In this document: positions 51,111-59,730 of the stretch, piece by piece
How positions within the stretch are numbered: the stretch's first letter is position 1
Layout of the letters: every line of letters starts with the position of its first letter
From: Mesonia sp008017825
GTDB taxonomy: Bacteria > Bacteroidota > Bacteroidia > Flavobacteriales > Flavobacteriaceae
Length of the DNA: 64,000 bases
Assembly: GCF_008017825.1 (NCBI RefSeq)
Contig: NZ_VRLS01000026.1
Span: 62,001-126,000 of the forward strand
Reading direction: 5' to 3'
The notes under the pieces: model-generated
The model's input: the letters and a program-made list of their open reading frames with translations, nothing else
What the model was told of the DNA's origin: nothing
The model's database searches: none
Program-made: the position numbers and the translations under genes

Positions 51111-52352
51111 TTGAATTTTGAATTCTTTATTTCTAAACGTTTAATAAGCGCTAAAGATTATAAAAGTAGCATATCGGCACCAATTATAAAAATTGCGGTG
51201 GCAGCTATTGCGATTGGAGTGATTATGATGTTGGTTTCGGTGGCGACAAGCACAGGTTTACAACAAAAAATTAGAGATAAAATTGCAGCTTTTAATGGCC
51301 ATATTACGATTGGGAATTTAAATAATAATAATTCTCAAATTTCAATTAAACCCATTTCTTCACAACAAGATTTTTATCCAGACTTTGATGAGGTAGAAGG
51401 CATTGATCATATACAGGTAGTAGCTACAAAATACGGAGTGATTAGAACTGAAACCGATTTTGAAGGTATTGTTGTAAAAGGTGTAGGTGCAGATTATCGT
51501 TGGGATTATCTAAAAGAGTATTTGGTCGAAGGAAGAATACCTACCTATACGAAAGAAAAAAAATACAGTAAAGAGATCTTACTATCTGCCTATATGGCAA
51601 ACCGATTGGGATTTGAGTTAAATGATCAGGTTGTGATCTATTTTTTAAATGATGCTAATCAAGAAAGAGCAAGACTTACTGCTTTTGAAATTGTTGGAAT
51701 TTACGATTCGGGTTTTCAAGAGTTTGACGAAACTTTTTTAATAGCCGATATCACTCAAATTCAGCGTTTAAATAAATGGGGAGAAGATCAAATAGGGAAC
51801 TTTGAGGTTTTTGTAGATGATTTTAATCAAATTGAAGAAAAAGGAGGAGAAGTAAATGAACATATCAATACATTCTTAGAGGCCAAAACTATACAGCAAT
51901 CTTATAATTCTATATTTGAATGGTTGTCTTTATTTGATTTTAATGTAGCCTTGATCATAGGTATTATGATAATTGTTTCGGGGATTAATATGATTACAGC
52001 TTTATTGGTTCTTATTTTAGAAAGAACCCCTATGATAGGGATGTTAAAAGCTTTGGGAAGTAACGATTGGAGTGTAAGAAAAATATTCTTGTATAATGGA
52101 GCATATCTTATTATAAAAGGACTATTCTGGGGGAATTTAATAGGTCTAGGCTTATTGTTTTTGCAAAAATATGGAAAGATCATGAAGCTAAATCCAGAGA
52201 CCTATTATGTGACCGAAGCACCAGTGAATATTAATTGGGAATATGTGCTTTTAATAAATATAGGAACTTTAGCTTTATGTTTATTAATGCTATTGGTTCC
52301 ATCATATTTAATTACGAGAATTAGCCCTAGTAGAGCAATTAAGTTTGAGTAA
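51111..52352 (+). CDS. LolC/LolE-type (FtsX-family) ABC permease
   Basis: 413 residues starting, I infer, at TTG 51111 (LNFEFFISKRLI), because the frame upstream overlaps the NamZ-like gene and is not family-like. One helix (about 27-47) precedes a large periplasmic domain. Three C-terminal helices contain NMITALLVLILERTPMIGML, then KALGSNDWSVRKIF, and the terminal LITRISPSRAIKFE, the pattern of lipoprotein-release permeases. No ATPase gene is adjacent, although ftsE is 10 kb away. It probably extracts lipoproteins from the inner membrane. Confidence 0.82.
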   Translation: MNFEFFISKRLISAKDYKSSISAPIIKIAVAAIAIGVIMMLVSVATSTGLQQKIRDKIAAFNGHITIGNLNNNNSQISIKPISSQQDFYPDFDEVEGIDHIQVVATKYGVIRTETDFEGIVVKGVGADYRWDYLKEYLVEGRIPTYTKEKKYSKEILLSAYMANRLGFELNDQVVIYFLNDANQERARLTAFEIVGIYDSGFQEFDETFLIADITQIQRLNKWGEDQIGNFEVFVDDFNQIEEKGGEVNEHINTFLEAKTIQQSYNSIFEWLSLFDFNVALIIGIMIIVSGINMITALLVLILERTPMIGMLKALGSNDWSVRKIFLYNGAYLIIKGLFWGNLIGLGLLFLQKYGKIMKLNPETYYVTEAPVNINWEYVLLINIGTLALCLLMLLVPSYLITRISPSRAIKFE

Positions 52353-52362
52353 AACCCAGAAA

Positions 52363-52746
52363 ATGACATTAGAAGAAAAAATAAATAACTCTAAAACAAC
52401 TATTTTTAAAGCTGTTTTCCCTAACACAACCAATCATTATGACACTCTGTTTGGTGGCACTGCAATGCAATTGATGGATGAAACAGCATTCATTACTGCA
52501 ACAAGATTTAGTAGACAGCCAATGGTAACGGTAAGCAGTGATCGTATAGACTTTAAAAAGCCAATTCCCGCAGGAACAATTGTAGAGCTGGTTGGTCGTG
52601 TAACTTACTTAGGCAATACAAGTATTAAAGTACGCGTAGATATTTTTATTGAACAAATGTATGAAGATAGCCGTGAGAAAGCTGTTTCGGGGGAGTTTAC
52701 ATTTGTAGCAATAGATGAAAACAAAAAACCCACTCAAATTTTATAG
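52363..52746 (+). CDS. YciA-like acyl-CoA thioesterase
   Basis: 127 residues from ATG 52363 (MTLEEKINNSKTTIFKAVFP). A hot-dog fold with N-terminal NHYDTLFGGTAMQLMDE, in which the Asp and Gly-Gly helix are catalytic and CoA-contacting, and a SSDRIDFKKPIPAGTIVEL strand. It hydrolyses fatty acyl-CoA. An earlier TTG at 52345 would overlap the permease gene by 8 bp and is less likely. Either way the two genes are coupled. Confidence 0.9.
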   Translation: MTLEEKINNSKTTIFKAVFPNTTNHYDTLFGGTAMQLMDETAFITATRFSRQPMVTVSSDRIDFKKPIPAGTIVELVGRVTYLGNTSIKVRVDIFIEQMYEDSREKAVSGEFTFVAIDENKKPTQIL

Positions 52747-52783
52747 GTATTTAATTCTTATTACTCTTATCTCTTCAGATAAA

Positions 52784-52812
52784 AAGAGTTGCTTTAGAAA
52801 AAAGCAACTCTT
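52784..52812 (+). terminator. Hairpin after the thioesterase gene
   Basis: AAGAGTTGCTTT and AAAGCAACTCTT pair around AGAA. The T run after the stem is poor, so termination efficiency is uncertain. The rest of the 250-bp gap to the next gene holds no evident coding sequence. Confidence 0.5.
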
Positions 52813-52968
52813 ATGAAAGTGAATAAATAGATTGGTGTTTATTCCTTTTAGTCATTGAAAATACTTGATTAAGAAAACTAAATTAAAATTTACACATCTG
52901 ATTATCAATACCCAATTCAAGGTATGTTTTCTATGGTTATTCAATTTTACTAGTGCAAAATTCTTTCT

Positions 52969-52976
52969 TACCTTTG
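52969..52976 (+). promoter_or_regulatory. -7 box of the cysteine/cystathionine synthase gene
   Basis: TACCTTTG, a perfect -7 box 20 bp before the ATG at 52997. Confidence 0.55.
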
Positions 52977-52996
52977 CGCATTAAAAAAAATAAAAA

Positions 52997-53977
52997 ATGG
53001 ATTATAAGGAAAATATATTAGGAACAATTGGGAACACCCCATTGGTTAAAATAAATAAGTTAGCCGAAGAAATTCCTGCCTTGGTTTTAGCTAAATACGA
53101 AACTTTTAATCCGGGAAATTCTGTTAAAGATAGAATGGCGGTGAAAATGTTGGAAGATGCAGAAGAGCAAGGGTTAATAAAACCAGGAGGAACAATTATT
53201 GAAGGAACTTCAGGAAATACAGGAATGGGGCTTGCTTTAGCAGCAATTGTGAAAGGTTACAAAATGGTTTGCGTTATCGCCGATAAGCAAAGTAAAGAAA
53301 AAATAGATATTCTTAGAGCAGTAGGGAGTGAAGTAGTGGTTTGCCCAACTGATGTTGAGCCAGAAGATCCTCGTTCTTATTATTCTACCTCAAAACGATT
53401 AGCAGAAGAAACTCCAAACTCTTGGTATGTTAATCAATATGACAACCCTTCTAATGCAAAAGCACATTATGAAAGTACAGGTCCAGAAATTTGGAAACAA
53501 ACAGATGGTAAAGTTACTCATTTTGTAGTAGGAGTAGGTACAGGAGGAACTATTTCTGGAGTCGGAAAATATTTAAAAGAACAAAATCCCAATGTGAAAG
53601 TTTGGGGAATTGATACCTACGGCTCGGTATTTAAAAAATATCACGAGACCGGAGAATTTGATGAAAAAGAAATTTATCCTTATATTACAGAAGGAATTGG
53701 AGAAGATATTTTACCTAAAAATGTAGATTTTAGTATCATCGATGGTTTTACCAAAGTAACAGATAAAGATGCTGCAGTATATACTCAAAAACTCTCTAAA
53801 GAAGAAGGTATGTTCTTAGGGAATTCTGCTGGAGCAGCAATGAAAGGTCTCTTACAATTAAAAGAGCACTTTACAAAAGATGATGTAGTGGTGGTATTGT
53901 TCCATGATCATGGAAGTCGCTATGTTGGTAAAATGTATAACGATGATTGGATGAAATCTCAAGGTTTCATAGACTAA
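52997..53977 (+). CDS. PLP-dependent cysteine synthase / cystathionine beta-synthase
   Basis: 326-residue fold type II PLP enzyme. The Schiff-base Lys lies in NPGNSVKDRMA (about 40), the phosphate-binding GTSGNTGMG lies near 69, and GVGTGGTISGVGKYL near 178. The segment TEGIGEDILPKNVDFSIIDG is nearer to cystathionine beta-synthase than to CysK. It makes cysteine from O-acetylserine and sulfide, or cystathionine from serine and homocysteine; no regulatory CBS domain is attached. It is a single gene between a promoter and a strong terminator. Confidence 0.9.
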   Translation: MDYKENILGTIGNTPLVKINKLAEEIPALVLAKYETFNPGNSVKDRMAVKMLEDAEEQGLIKPGGTIIEGTSGNTGMGLALAAIVKGYKMVCVIADKQSKEKIDILRAVGSEVVVCPTDVEPEDPRSYYSTSKRLAEETPNSWYVNQYDNPSNAKAHYESTGPEIWKQTDGKVTHFVVGVGTGGTISGVGKYLKEQNPNVKVWGIDTYGSVFKKYHETGEFDEKEIYPYITEGIGEDILPKNVDFSIIDGFTKVTDKDAAVYTQKLSKEEGMFLGNSAGAAMKGLLQLKEHFTKDDVVVVLFHDHGSRYVGKMYNDDWMKSQGFID

Positions 53978-53989
53978 AAAAAAATATAA

Positions 53990-54019
53990 AAATCCTGCTC
54001 TTAAAGCAGGATTTTTTTT
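53990..54019 (+). terminator. Terminator of the cysteine/cystathionine synthase gene
   Basis: AAATCCTGCT and AGCAGGATTT pair around CTTAA, followed by a run of T. Confidence 0.85.
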
Positions 54020-54047
54020 GCTATATATTAAAAGAAATAAAATTCAC

Positions 54048-56150
54048 ATGAGAAATATATTACTTGTTATCAGTTGTTTAATAGGGTTTTTAATATCTGT
54101 TAACGCACAAAATAAGGATTCGTCTGTCTCTAAGGATTTCCGCTTGGAGATAGAATTAAATAATCCATCAAAGACGATAAATGACGCAACAGCTACCATT
54201 AAAGTTATAGGAGGTCAACCTCCTTACAAGTATAAATGGTCAAATCAAGAAACCAGCTTAGAGTCAATAAAAGCGAAAGGCTTAATTGAAGGCATGACTT
54301 ACTCGGTTAAAGTGACTGATACTGATGGACAAACTGTAACCAAAGAATTTGAAATCCCTACAGAATCCATAACAGAATTTTTTAATAGTGGCGTACAACC
54401 AGCGGTAAATTTCTTAGGAAGTATTTTGTTTTGGGATCCATTTTCCAGCATAGGGATTTATGATCCTGTAGTATATACAGACTATAAGCAAGTTCCTATT
54501 CCAAATTGGGATGCAACGAGTAAAGATGCATATAAATTAACCCAATGGAAATTTGCAGAAAATGATGATGTAAAAGAAGGAGATGAGATTGCTGTAGTTA
54601 CTAGTGATGGAGGAAAGGAAATAAAAGTTATTTCCCCAGTATCAGGAAAGGTAGGTTATTTGGTAAAAGAAAATCAAGTTATTTATGACCCTAATAGTAC
54701 CAGCGATGTTGTTGAGCAAGGGGCACACTTTTTAGCTAAAATTAAATATGATACTCCTCAGCCATTACAACATCCTAACGGAGATATCAAAACGAATACC
54801 ATACCTTTTATCGTGATATGGCTTATTCTAGGAAGCATATTTTTCACCTTTCGATTAGGTTTTGTTAATATTAGCGGGTTTAGACATTCTATATCCTTGG
54901 CGAAAGGAAAATATGATGATCCAGATGCTCCAGGTAGTATTACTCACTTTCAGGCGATGGCCACAGCAGTATCAGCAACGGTTGGTTTGGGGAACATTGC
55001 AGGAGTAGCGGTAGCCATTTCATTAGGAGGAGCCGGTGCGACATTTTGGATGTTTACGGCAGGTTTTTTCGCGATGTCGTTAAAATTTGTGGAATGTACT
55101 TTAGGAGTTAAATATAGAACTATAAACGAAGAAGGTAGAATTTTTGGAGGTCCCATGAACTATCTACGTTACGGTTTAGAGAAGAAAAATTTAAAAGGTT
55201 TAGGTAAATTTTTAGCCATTTTATTTGCTGTATTAGGAGTAGTAGCTTCTTTTGGAGGAGGTAATATGTTACAATCTAACCAAGCATTTAAAATAGTCTC
55301 AGAACAAATACCTTTTCTACAGGGTCATGGTTTTTGGTTCGGAGTAGGATTTGCCGTGTTAGTTGGAGCTGTTATTCTTGGCGGAATTAACAGTATTGCT
55401 AAAGTAACAGGTAAAGTAGTGCCATTTATGGCAGCTGTATATATTATAGGTTGTCTTATTGTTATTGGTTTTAATATTGAAAATATAGGTAATGCCTTTT
55501 CAGCAATATTTAATGGTGCTTTTTCGGCGACAGCACTTAAAGGAGGTTTTGTTGGGGTTTTAATAGTTGGTTTACAACGAGCAGCATTTTCTAGTGAAGC
55601 TGGTGTGGGGTCTGCAGCAATTGCTCACAGTGCAACTAAAACTAATAATCCTATCGCAGATGGATTTACTTCCCTAGTAGAACCTTTCATTGATACCATG
55701 GTAGTGTGTACGATGACTGCTTTGGTTCTTATATTCACAGGGATGCACGAAGTAGATGGTTTAGGAGGCGTAGAATTAACCTCAGATGCATTTGGAAGCG
55801 TAATTTCTTGGTTTCCTGCAGTATTGGCTTTTGCGGTCTTTTTATTCGCATTTTCAACGATGGTTTCTTGGTCTTATTACGGGATGCGTTCTTGGACTTA
55901 TCTTTTTGGAAAGAGTAAAAAATCTGAAGTTATTTATAAAGTAATGTTTTTAATATTTGTAGTACTAGGAGCGTCGGCGAGTTTAGGAGCGGTGTTAAGC
56001 TTTTCTGATATGATGATTCTAGCCATGTCATTCCCAAATATTATAGGATTATATATTTTATCATCAGAAGTAAGAGCAGACATGAAAGCTTATTTAAAGA
56101 AACTTAAAGCAGGAAAGCTTTTTATAAATCCAAAATTTAGAGATTCGTAG
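54048..56150 (+). CDS. AGCS sodium:amino-acid symporter with SprB-like and barrel-sandwich additions, copy 1
   Basis: 700 residues from ATG 54048, which gives a signal peptide (ending SVNAQ); an upstream TTG would not. Residues about 30-103 resemble one SprB/Ig-like repeat (GGQPPYKYKWSNQETS). Residues about 105-135 match the short N-terminal hydrophobic segment of AGCS proteins (SILFWDPF). About 165-212 look like a lipoyl/biotinyl barrel-sandwich domain (EGDEIAVV, ISPVSGKVGYLVKENQVI). From about 250 the AGCS core follows: TAVSATVGLGNIAGVAVAIS, GGPMNYLRYGL, FGGGNMLQSNQ, QRAAFSSEAGVGSAAIAHSA. It imports alanine, glycine or similar with Na+. Ordinary members have no such additions. Paralogue at 59731. 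Confidence 0.88.
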   Translation: MRNILLVISCLIGFLISVNAQNKDSSVSKDFRLEIELNNPSKTINDATATIKVIGGQPPYKYKWSNQETSLESIKAKGLIEGMTYSVKVTDTDGQTVTKEFEIPTESITEFFNSGVQPAVNFLGSILFWDPFSSIGIYDPVVYTDYKQVPIPNWDATSKDAYKLTQWKFAENDDVKEGDEIAVVTSDGGKEIKVISPVSGKVGYLVKENQVIYDPNSTSDVVEQGAHFLAKIKYDTPQPLQHPNGDIKTNTIPFIVIWLILGSIFFTFRLGFVNISGFRHSISLAKGKYDDPDAPGSITHFQAMATAVSATVGLGNIAGVAVAISLGGAGATFWMFTAGFFAMSLKFVECTLGVKYRTINEEGRIFGGPMNYLRYGLEKKNLKGLGKFLAILFAVLGVVASFGGGNMLQSNQAFKIVSEQIPFLQGHGFWFGVGFAVLVGAVILGGINSIAKVTGKVVPFMAAVYIIGCLIVIGFNIENIGNAFSAIFNGAFSATALKGGFVGVLIVGLQRAAFSSEAGVGSAAIAHSATKTNNPIADGFTSLVEPFIDTMVVCTMTALVLIFTGMHEVDGLGGVELTSDAFGSVISWFPAVLAFAVFLFAFSTMVSWSYYGMRSWTYLFGKSKKSEVIYKVMFLIFVVLGASASLGAVLSFSDMMILAMSFPNIIGLYILSSEVRADMKAYLKKLKAGKLFINPKFRDS

Positions 56151-56170
56151 TTTTTGTATATAAGAAATTT

Positions 56171-56205
56171 AAAGCCCTTTAGAGTTTATCTTTAAAGGGT
56201 TTTTT
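56171..56205 (+). terminator. Terminator of symporter copy 1
   Basis: CCCTTTA and TAAAGGG pair around a 12-nt loop in an A/T-rich frame, followed by TTTTTT. Confidence 0.65.
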
Positions 56206-56284
56206 CGTTTCTAATTATAATTCCGCTTTAGCGAAAATATCCAGATTAAAAAAAATGAATTAACTTTAAAGATATTCGTTTACT

Positions 56285-56974
56285 ATGGGGTTAAAAAAAA
56301 TATTTATCATCATTTCGGTTCTGAGTTTATTCGGCTGCAGGGTTAGTCAACAAAAACCGGCTACCAAAGATAATCTTAACTATTTAGCATTGGGTGATTC
56401 TTATACAATAGGAGAAAGTGTAGAAGAAGATGATAGATGGCCCGTACAATTGGTTAAAGAATTAAAAGAGGACAATTTTTCATTTAACCCACCAAAAATT
56501 ATTGCCCAAACAGGTTGGAGAACAGATGATTTGCATCAAGCAATGAAAGATGAACCAGCTAAGGCGCAATACGATTTAGTTTCGGTATTAATTGGAGTAA
56601 ATAATCAATATCAAAATAAAGAACTAGAACAATATAAGAAAGAGCTTAAGAGGATTTTAGAGAATGCTATTTTGTATGCTAAAAGAGGAAATGAAAGCGT
56701 ATTTATGCTTAGTATTCCCAATTACGGAGTAACGCCTTTTGGGTTAACTTCGGGAAAAGAAAATATTGGAGAAGAGTTGAAAGAGTATGATAAAATAGCT
56801 CAAGAAATTTGTGCAAGTTTAGAGATTCCATTTTATAACATTACAGATATTTCGCTTGAAGCGGAAACAAATAAAACTTTAGTGGCTGACGATGGTTTAC
56901 ATCCTAGCGAAAAAATGTATCGTCGATGGGTGGTTAGAATTTTGCCTCAGGTAAAAGATTTACTTAATAATTAA
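56285..56974 (+). CDS. SGNH/GDSL hydrolase lipoprotein
   Basis: 229 residues with lipobox LFGC (Cys18). Block I is ALGDSYTIGE with the Ser nucleophile, block III has VLIGVNNQ with the oxyanion Asn, and block V is DDGLHPSEKMY with Asp and His. It is an esterase or lipase anchored in the envelope; the substrate is unknown. It precedes the DUF2851 gene by 3 bp, so the two are cotranscribed. Confidence 0.9.
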   Translation: MGLKKIFIIISVLSLFGCRVSQQKPATKDNLNYLALGDSYTIGESVEEDDRWPVQLVKELKEDNFSFNPPKIIAQTGWRTDDLHQAMKDEPAKAQYDLVSVLIGVNNQYQNKELEQYKKELKRILENAILYAKRGNESVFMLSIPNYGVTPFGLTSGKENIGEELKEYDKIAQEICASLEIPFYNITDISLEAETNKTLVADDGLHPSEKMYRRWVVRILPQVKDLLNN

Positions 56975-56977
56975 AAG

Positions 56978-58258
56978 ATGAAAGAAGGCTTTTTACATTA
57001 TTTGTGGAAATTTAAAAAGTTTGATGTTTTAAATTTAGTTACTACCGATGGTCAAAAAGTAGAAATCTTAAATTGTGGCACTCACAATACTCAAAATTCT
57101 GGTCCAGATTTTTTTAATGCAAAACTTCAAATAGGTAATCAAACGTGGGCGGGGAATGTTGAGATACATCTAAAATCTAGTGATTGGTATGCGCATCAGC
57201 ATCAAAAAGATCTAGCTTATGACAATGTGATTTTACACGTGGTATGGGAAGATGATGTTGAGGTATTTAGAAAAGATAATACGGTTATAGCTACTTTAAA
57301 ACTTAGTGATTTCGCTTCCGCGGAAGCGTTAAAAAACTATAGAAAATTGCTTGAAAGGCAGGATAATAAATGGATTAATTGTGAAAAGGACTTAAAATCT
57401 GTTTCGTCCTTTACCGTAGAAAACTGGATAGAGCGATTGTATATAGAGCGTCTTCAAGAAAAATCTATAGCGATTGAAAATGCTCTGAAAAAATCTAAAA
57501 ATGATTGGGAAGCCGTGTGTTTTCAATTACTAGCAAAAAATTTTGGATTAAATATTAATGGAGTGCCCTTTTTTAAAATGGCATCAATAATTCCTTTTTC
57601 AATAATTAGAAAAACCAATAAAGTAGAAATTTTGGAAGCATTGTTTTATGGGCTATTAAATATGATCCCTAAAGATGATGGTGATGTATACACTATAAAA
57701 CTAAGACAAGATTTTGATTATTTACAGAAGAAATATCTGCTTGATTTTCATTTTGAGCAAGTGGAATATTTTAGGTTAAGGCCTCCTAACTTTCCCACAA
57801 TTAGATTATCACAATTGGCTACATTATATGCAAATACTCCCCAGATTTTTATGCAATTAATGGAAGCTAGATCAAGAGGAGAAATTCATAAACTATTAAA
57901 AGTAGAAGTTTCAAACTACTGGAAAACCCATTTTACTTTTGGAAAAGAAAGTAAGCGAAGCACTAAAGTGTTATCTTCAAGCTTTATAGATTTACTAATT
58001 ATAAATACGATTGTTCCTCTTAAATTTCATTATAAAAAATTAAAAGGAGATTTAGATTTAGAAGATTGTTTATCTCTCTTAAAAGAACTTCCAAAAGAGC
58101 AAAACTCTATAATTCAATCCTTTAATGTGATAAGGCCAAAAATAGCTATATCTGCATTAGAATCTCAGGCATTACTTCATTTAAAACCTAATTACTGTGA
58201 TAAAAATAGGTGTTTACAATGCGAAATAGGCTTAAGTTTATTAAAAAAGAAGGTGTAG
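56978..58258 (+). CDS. DUF2851 family protein
   Basis: 426 residues opening MKEGFLHYLWKFKKFD, then ILNCGTHNTQNSGPDFFNAK, and WAGNVEIHLKSSDW, the hallmarks of DUF2851. The C-terminus has CDKNRCLQCEIGLSLLK with a CxxC-like Cys set that could bind metal. The NSGPDF...GNVEIHLKSSDW pattern recalls a nuclease-type acidic/His active site, but that is speculation; no activity is known. It is cotranscribed with the GDSL lipoprotein gene. A CGCTTCCGCGGAAGCG palindrome lies in the coding region at 57313-57328. Confidence 0.82.
   Translation: MKEGFLHYLWKFKKFDVLNLVTTDGQKVEILNCGTHNTQNSGPDFFNAKLQIGNQTWAGNVEIHLKSSDWYAHQHQKDLAYDNVILHVVWEDDVEVFRKDNTVIATLKLSDFASAEALKNYRKLLERQDNKWINCEKDLKSVSSFTVENWIERLYIERLQEKSIAIENALKKSKNDWEAVCFQLLAKNFGLNINGVPFFKMASIIPFSIIRKTNKVEILEALFYGLLNMIPKDDGDVYTIKLRQDFDYLQKKYLLDFHFEQVEYFRLRPPNFPTIRLSQLATLYANTPQIFMQLMEARSRGEIHKLLKVEVSNYWKTHFTFGKESKRSTKVLSSSFIDLLIINTIVPLKFHYKKLKGDLDLEDCLSLLKELPKEQNSIIQSFNVIRPKIAISALESQALLHLKPNYCDKNRCLQCEIGLSLLKKKV
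57313..57328. repeat. Palindrome CGCTTCCGCGGAAGCG within the DUF2851 gene
   Basis: An exact 16-nt palindrome that encodes ASAEA in frame. It is the longest of several related TTCCGC...GCGGAA sites in the window. Confidence 0.7.
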
Positions 58259-58302
58259 TTTTCTATTCTGTGAAGAATTTATCATTGCAATCGATTAAAT
58301 GT

Positions 58303-58310
58303 TATATTTG
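58303..58310 (+). promoter_or_regulatory. -7 box of the PspC-like gene
   Basis: TATATTTG, a perfect box 15 bp before the ATG at 58326. It overlaps an alternative upstream ATG (58299), which it therefore excludes. Confidence 0.55.
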
Positions 58311-58325
58311 TTAAAGTCAAATTTT

Positions 58326-58547
58326 ATGGTTTCGAGTATAAGATATTATTTTGAGCGTAACGGATTTTACGTAAGTTCTCGTTTTGCAGATCGCTTGGGA
58401 ATGAAAGTAAAAAGCGTGCGTCTCTTTTTTATATACTTGTCATTTGCTACTCTTGGAATAGGCTTTGCGGTATATTTAACTTTAGCTTTTTGGTTAAAAT
58501 TAAAAGATTTGGTGTATACCAAACGAACCTCTGTTTTCGATTTATAA
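58326..58547 (+). CDS. PspC-domain membrane protein
   Basis: 73 residues from ATG 58326 (MVSSIRYYFERNGFYVSSRF). A PspC domain spans most of the chain: an amphipathic start, DRLGMKVKSVRLFFIYLSF, and one membrane segment (about 36-58). PspC proteins are linked to envelope stress; in Bacteroidota such short ones occur alone. It lies 21 bp upstream of the K+ channel gene, with which it may be cotranscribed. Confidence 0.85.
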   Translation: MVSSIRYYFERNGFYVSSRFADRLGMKVKSVRLFFIYLSFATLGIGFAVYLTLAFWLKLKDLVYTKRTSVFDL

Positions 58548-58568
58548 AAATCCATCTACTAATGTAAA

Positions 58569-59591
58569 ATGTCAAGTTTAGTCCGTAAGATTTTTCATTC
58601 TAGAATAAATGTCGCCATATTTCTACTTTTCGGAATATTTATTTTAGGAATATTAGGCTTTAGGGTTTTGTCTGGTTATAGCTGGATAGATGCTGTCTAC
58701 ATGACGGTTATTACTATTACAACGATTGGTTTTGGTGAAGTGCAACCCCTTAGTGCGGTAGAGAAATTCTATGTTTCAATATTTATTTTATTAAGTATTA
58801 TTATAGTGGGTTATGCTCTTTCTGTAATTTCAGAACATCTATTAAGAAAAAGTAATATAGGTAATTTAAGATATAGTAGGATGCGAAAAACAATAAACAC
58901 GTATGAGGATCACGTAATAATATGTGGCTACGGAAGAAATGGGAGGCAGGCAGCATTAAAACTAAAAGCATACAATAAACAATTTGTAATCATAGATTCC
59001 GATAAGGAGGTTATTGATGATTTAATAGAAAAAGGAATTTCTTGCATTGAAGGAAACGCAACCGAAGATGAAATTTTAGAAGAAGCCGGTATTACCCGAG
59101 CATCTACATTATTATGTGCACTACCCAATGATTCTGATAATTTATTCGTGGTGCTTTCTGCTAAACAGCTAAATCATAATTTAAAAATTATAAGTAGAGC
59201 TTCAAGAGAGAACAGTACAAAAAAGCTAAAGCTCGCTGGCGCAGATAATGTAATTATGCCCGATAGAATTGGGGGTGACCATATGGCGTCTTTAGTGGTT
59301 AATCCAGATTTAATCGAATTTTTAGATAATTTATCTGTAACGGGAGAAAAAGATAGTATTAATATAGAGCAAATTGCTTTTGAGTTTATTTGTCCAGATG
59401 AAAGGGAGAGAAGCATTGCAGAGCTTGATTTGAGAAAACAAACAGGGTGTTCAATTATAGGCTACAAATCACCCACGGGAGATTATATCGTAAATCCTGA
59501 AGCTAAGTTAATAATTAGAAAAGACTCTAAGTTAATATTGGTAGGTAGTACAGAACAAATACGCAAAATGCAAGATTTATACTTAAAATAA
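58569..59591 (+). CDS. Kch/MthK-type K+ channel with RCK_N and RCK_C domains
   Basis: 340 residues. Two helices (about 14-34 and 68-92) flank a pore with TITTIGFGE, a variant of the TVGYG filter. The RCK_N domain (about 113-230) has VIICGYGRNGRQAALKL, a nucleotide-binding Rossmann start, IDSDKE and EGNATEDEIL. An RCK_C domain (about 255-340) ends the protein. Channels of this kind pass K+ under ligand control; RCK_C domains of KtrA-like proteins bind c-di-AMP in other bacteria. Here that is untested. Confidence 0.92.
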   Translation: MSSLVRKIFHSRINVAIFLLFGIFILGILGFRVLSGYSWIDAVYMTVITITTIGFGEVQPLSAVEKFYVSIFILLSIIIVGYALSVISEHLLRKSNIGNLRYSRMRKTINTYEDHVIICGYGRNGRQAALKLKAYNKQFVIIDSDKEVIDDLIEKGISCIEGNATEDEILEEAGITRASTLLCALPNDSDNLFVVLSAKQLNHNLKIISRASRENSTKKLKLAGADNVIMPDRIGGDHMASLVVNPDLIEFLDNLSVTGEKDSINIEQIAFEFICPDERERSIAELDLRKQTGCSIIGYKSPTGDYIVNPEAKLIIRKDSKLILVGSTEQIRKMQDLYLK

Positions 59592-59730
59592 AATTATTGA
59601 TAAAGCGTTATGATTAACAAATTCTTTACATTTCAAGCGCAATCACTTTGATATAGTGAGTTTTTTTTTGATATTGCTGCAGATTTAATTTCAATTTTCC
59701 AAAATTTATTATAATAAATAATTATACCTT

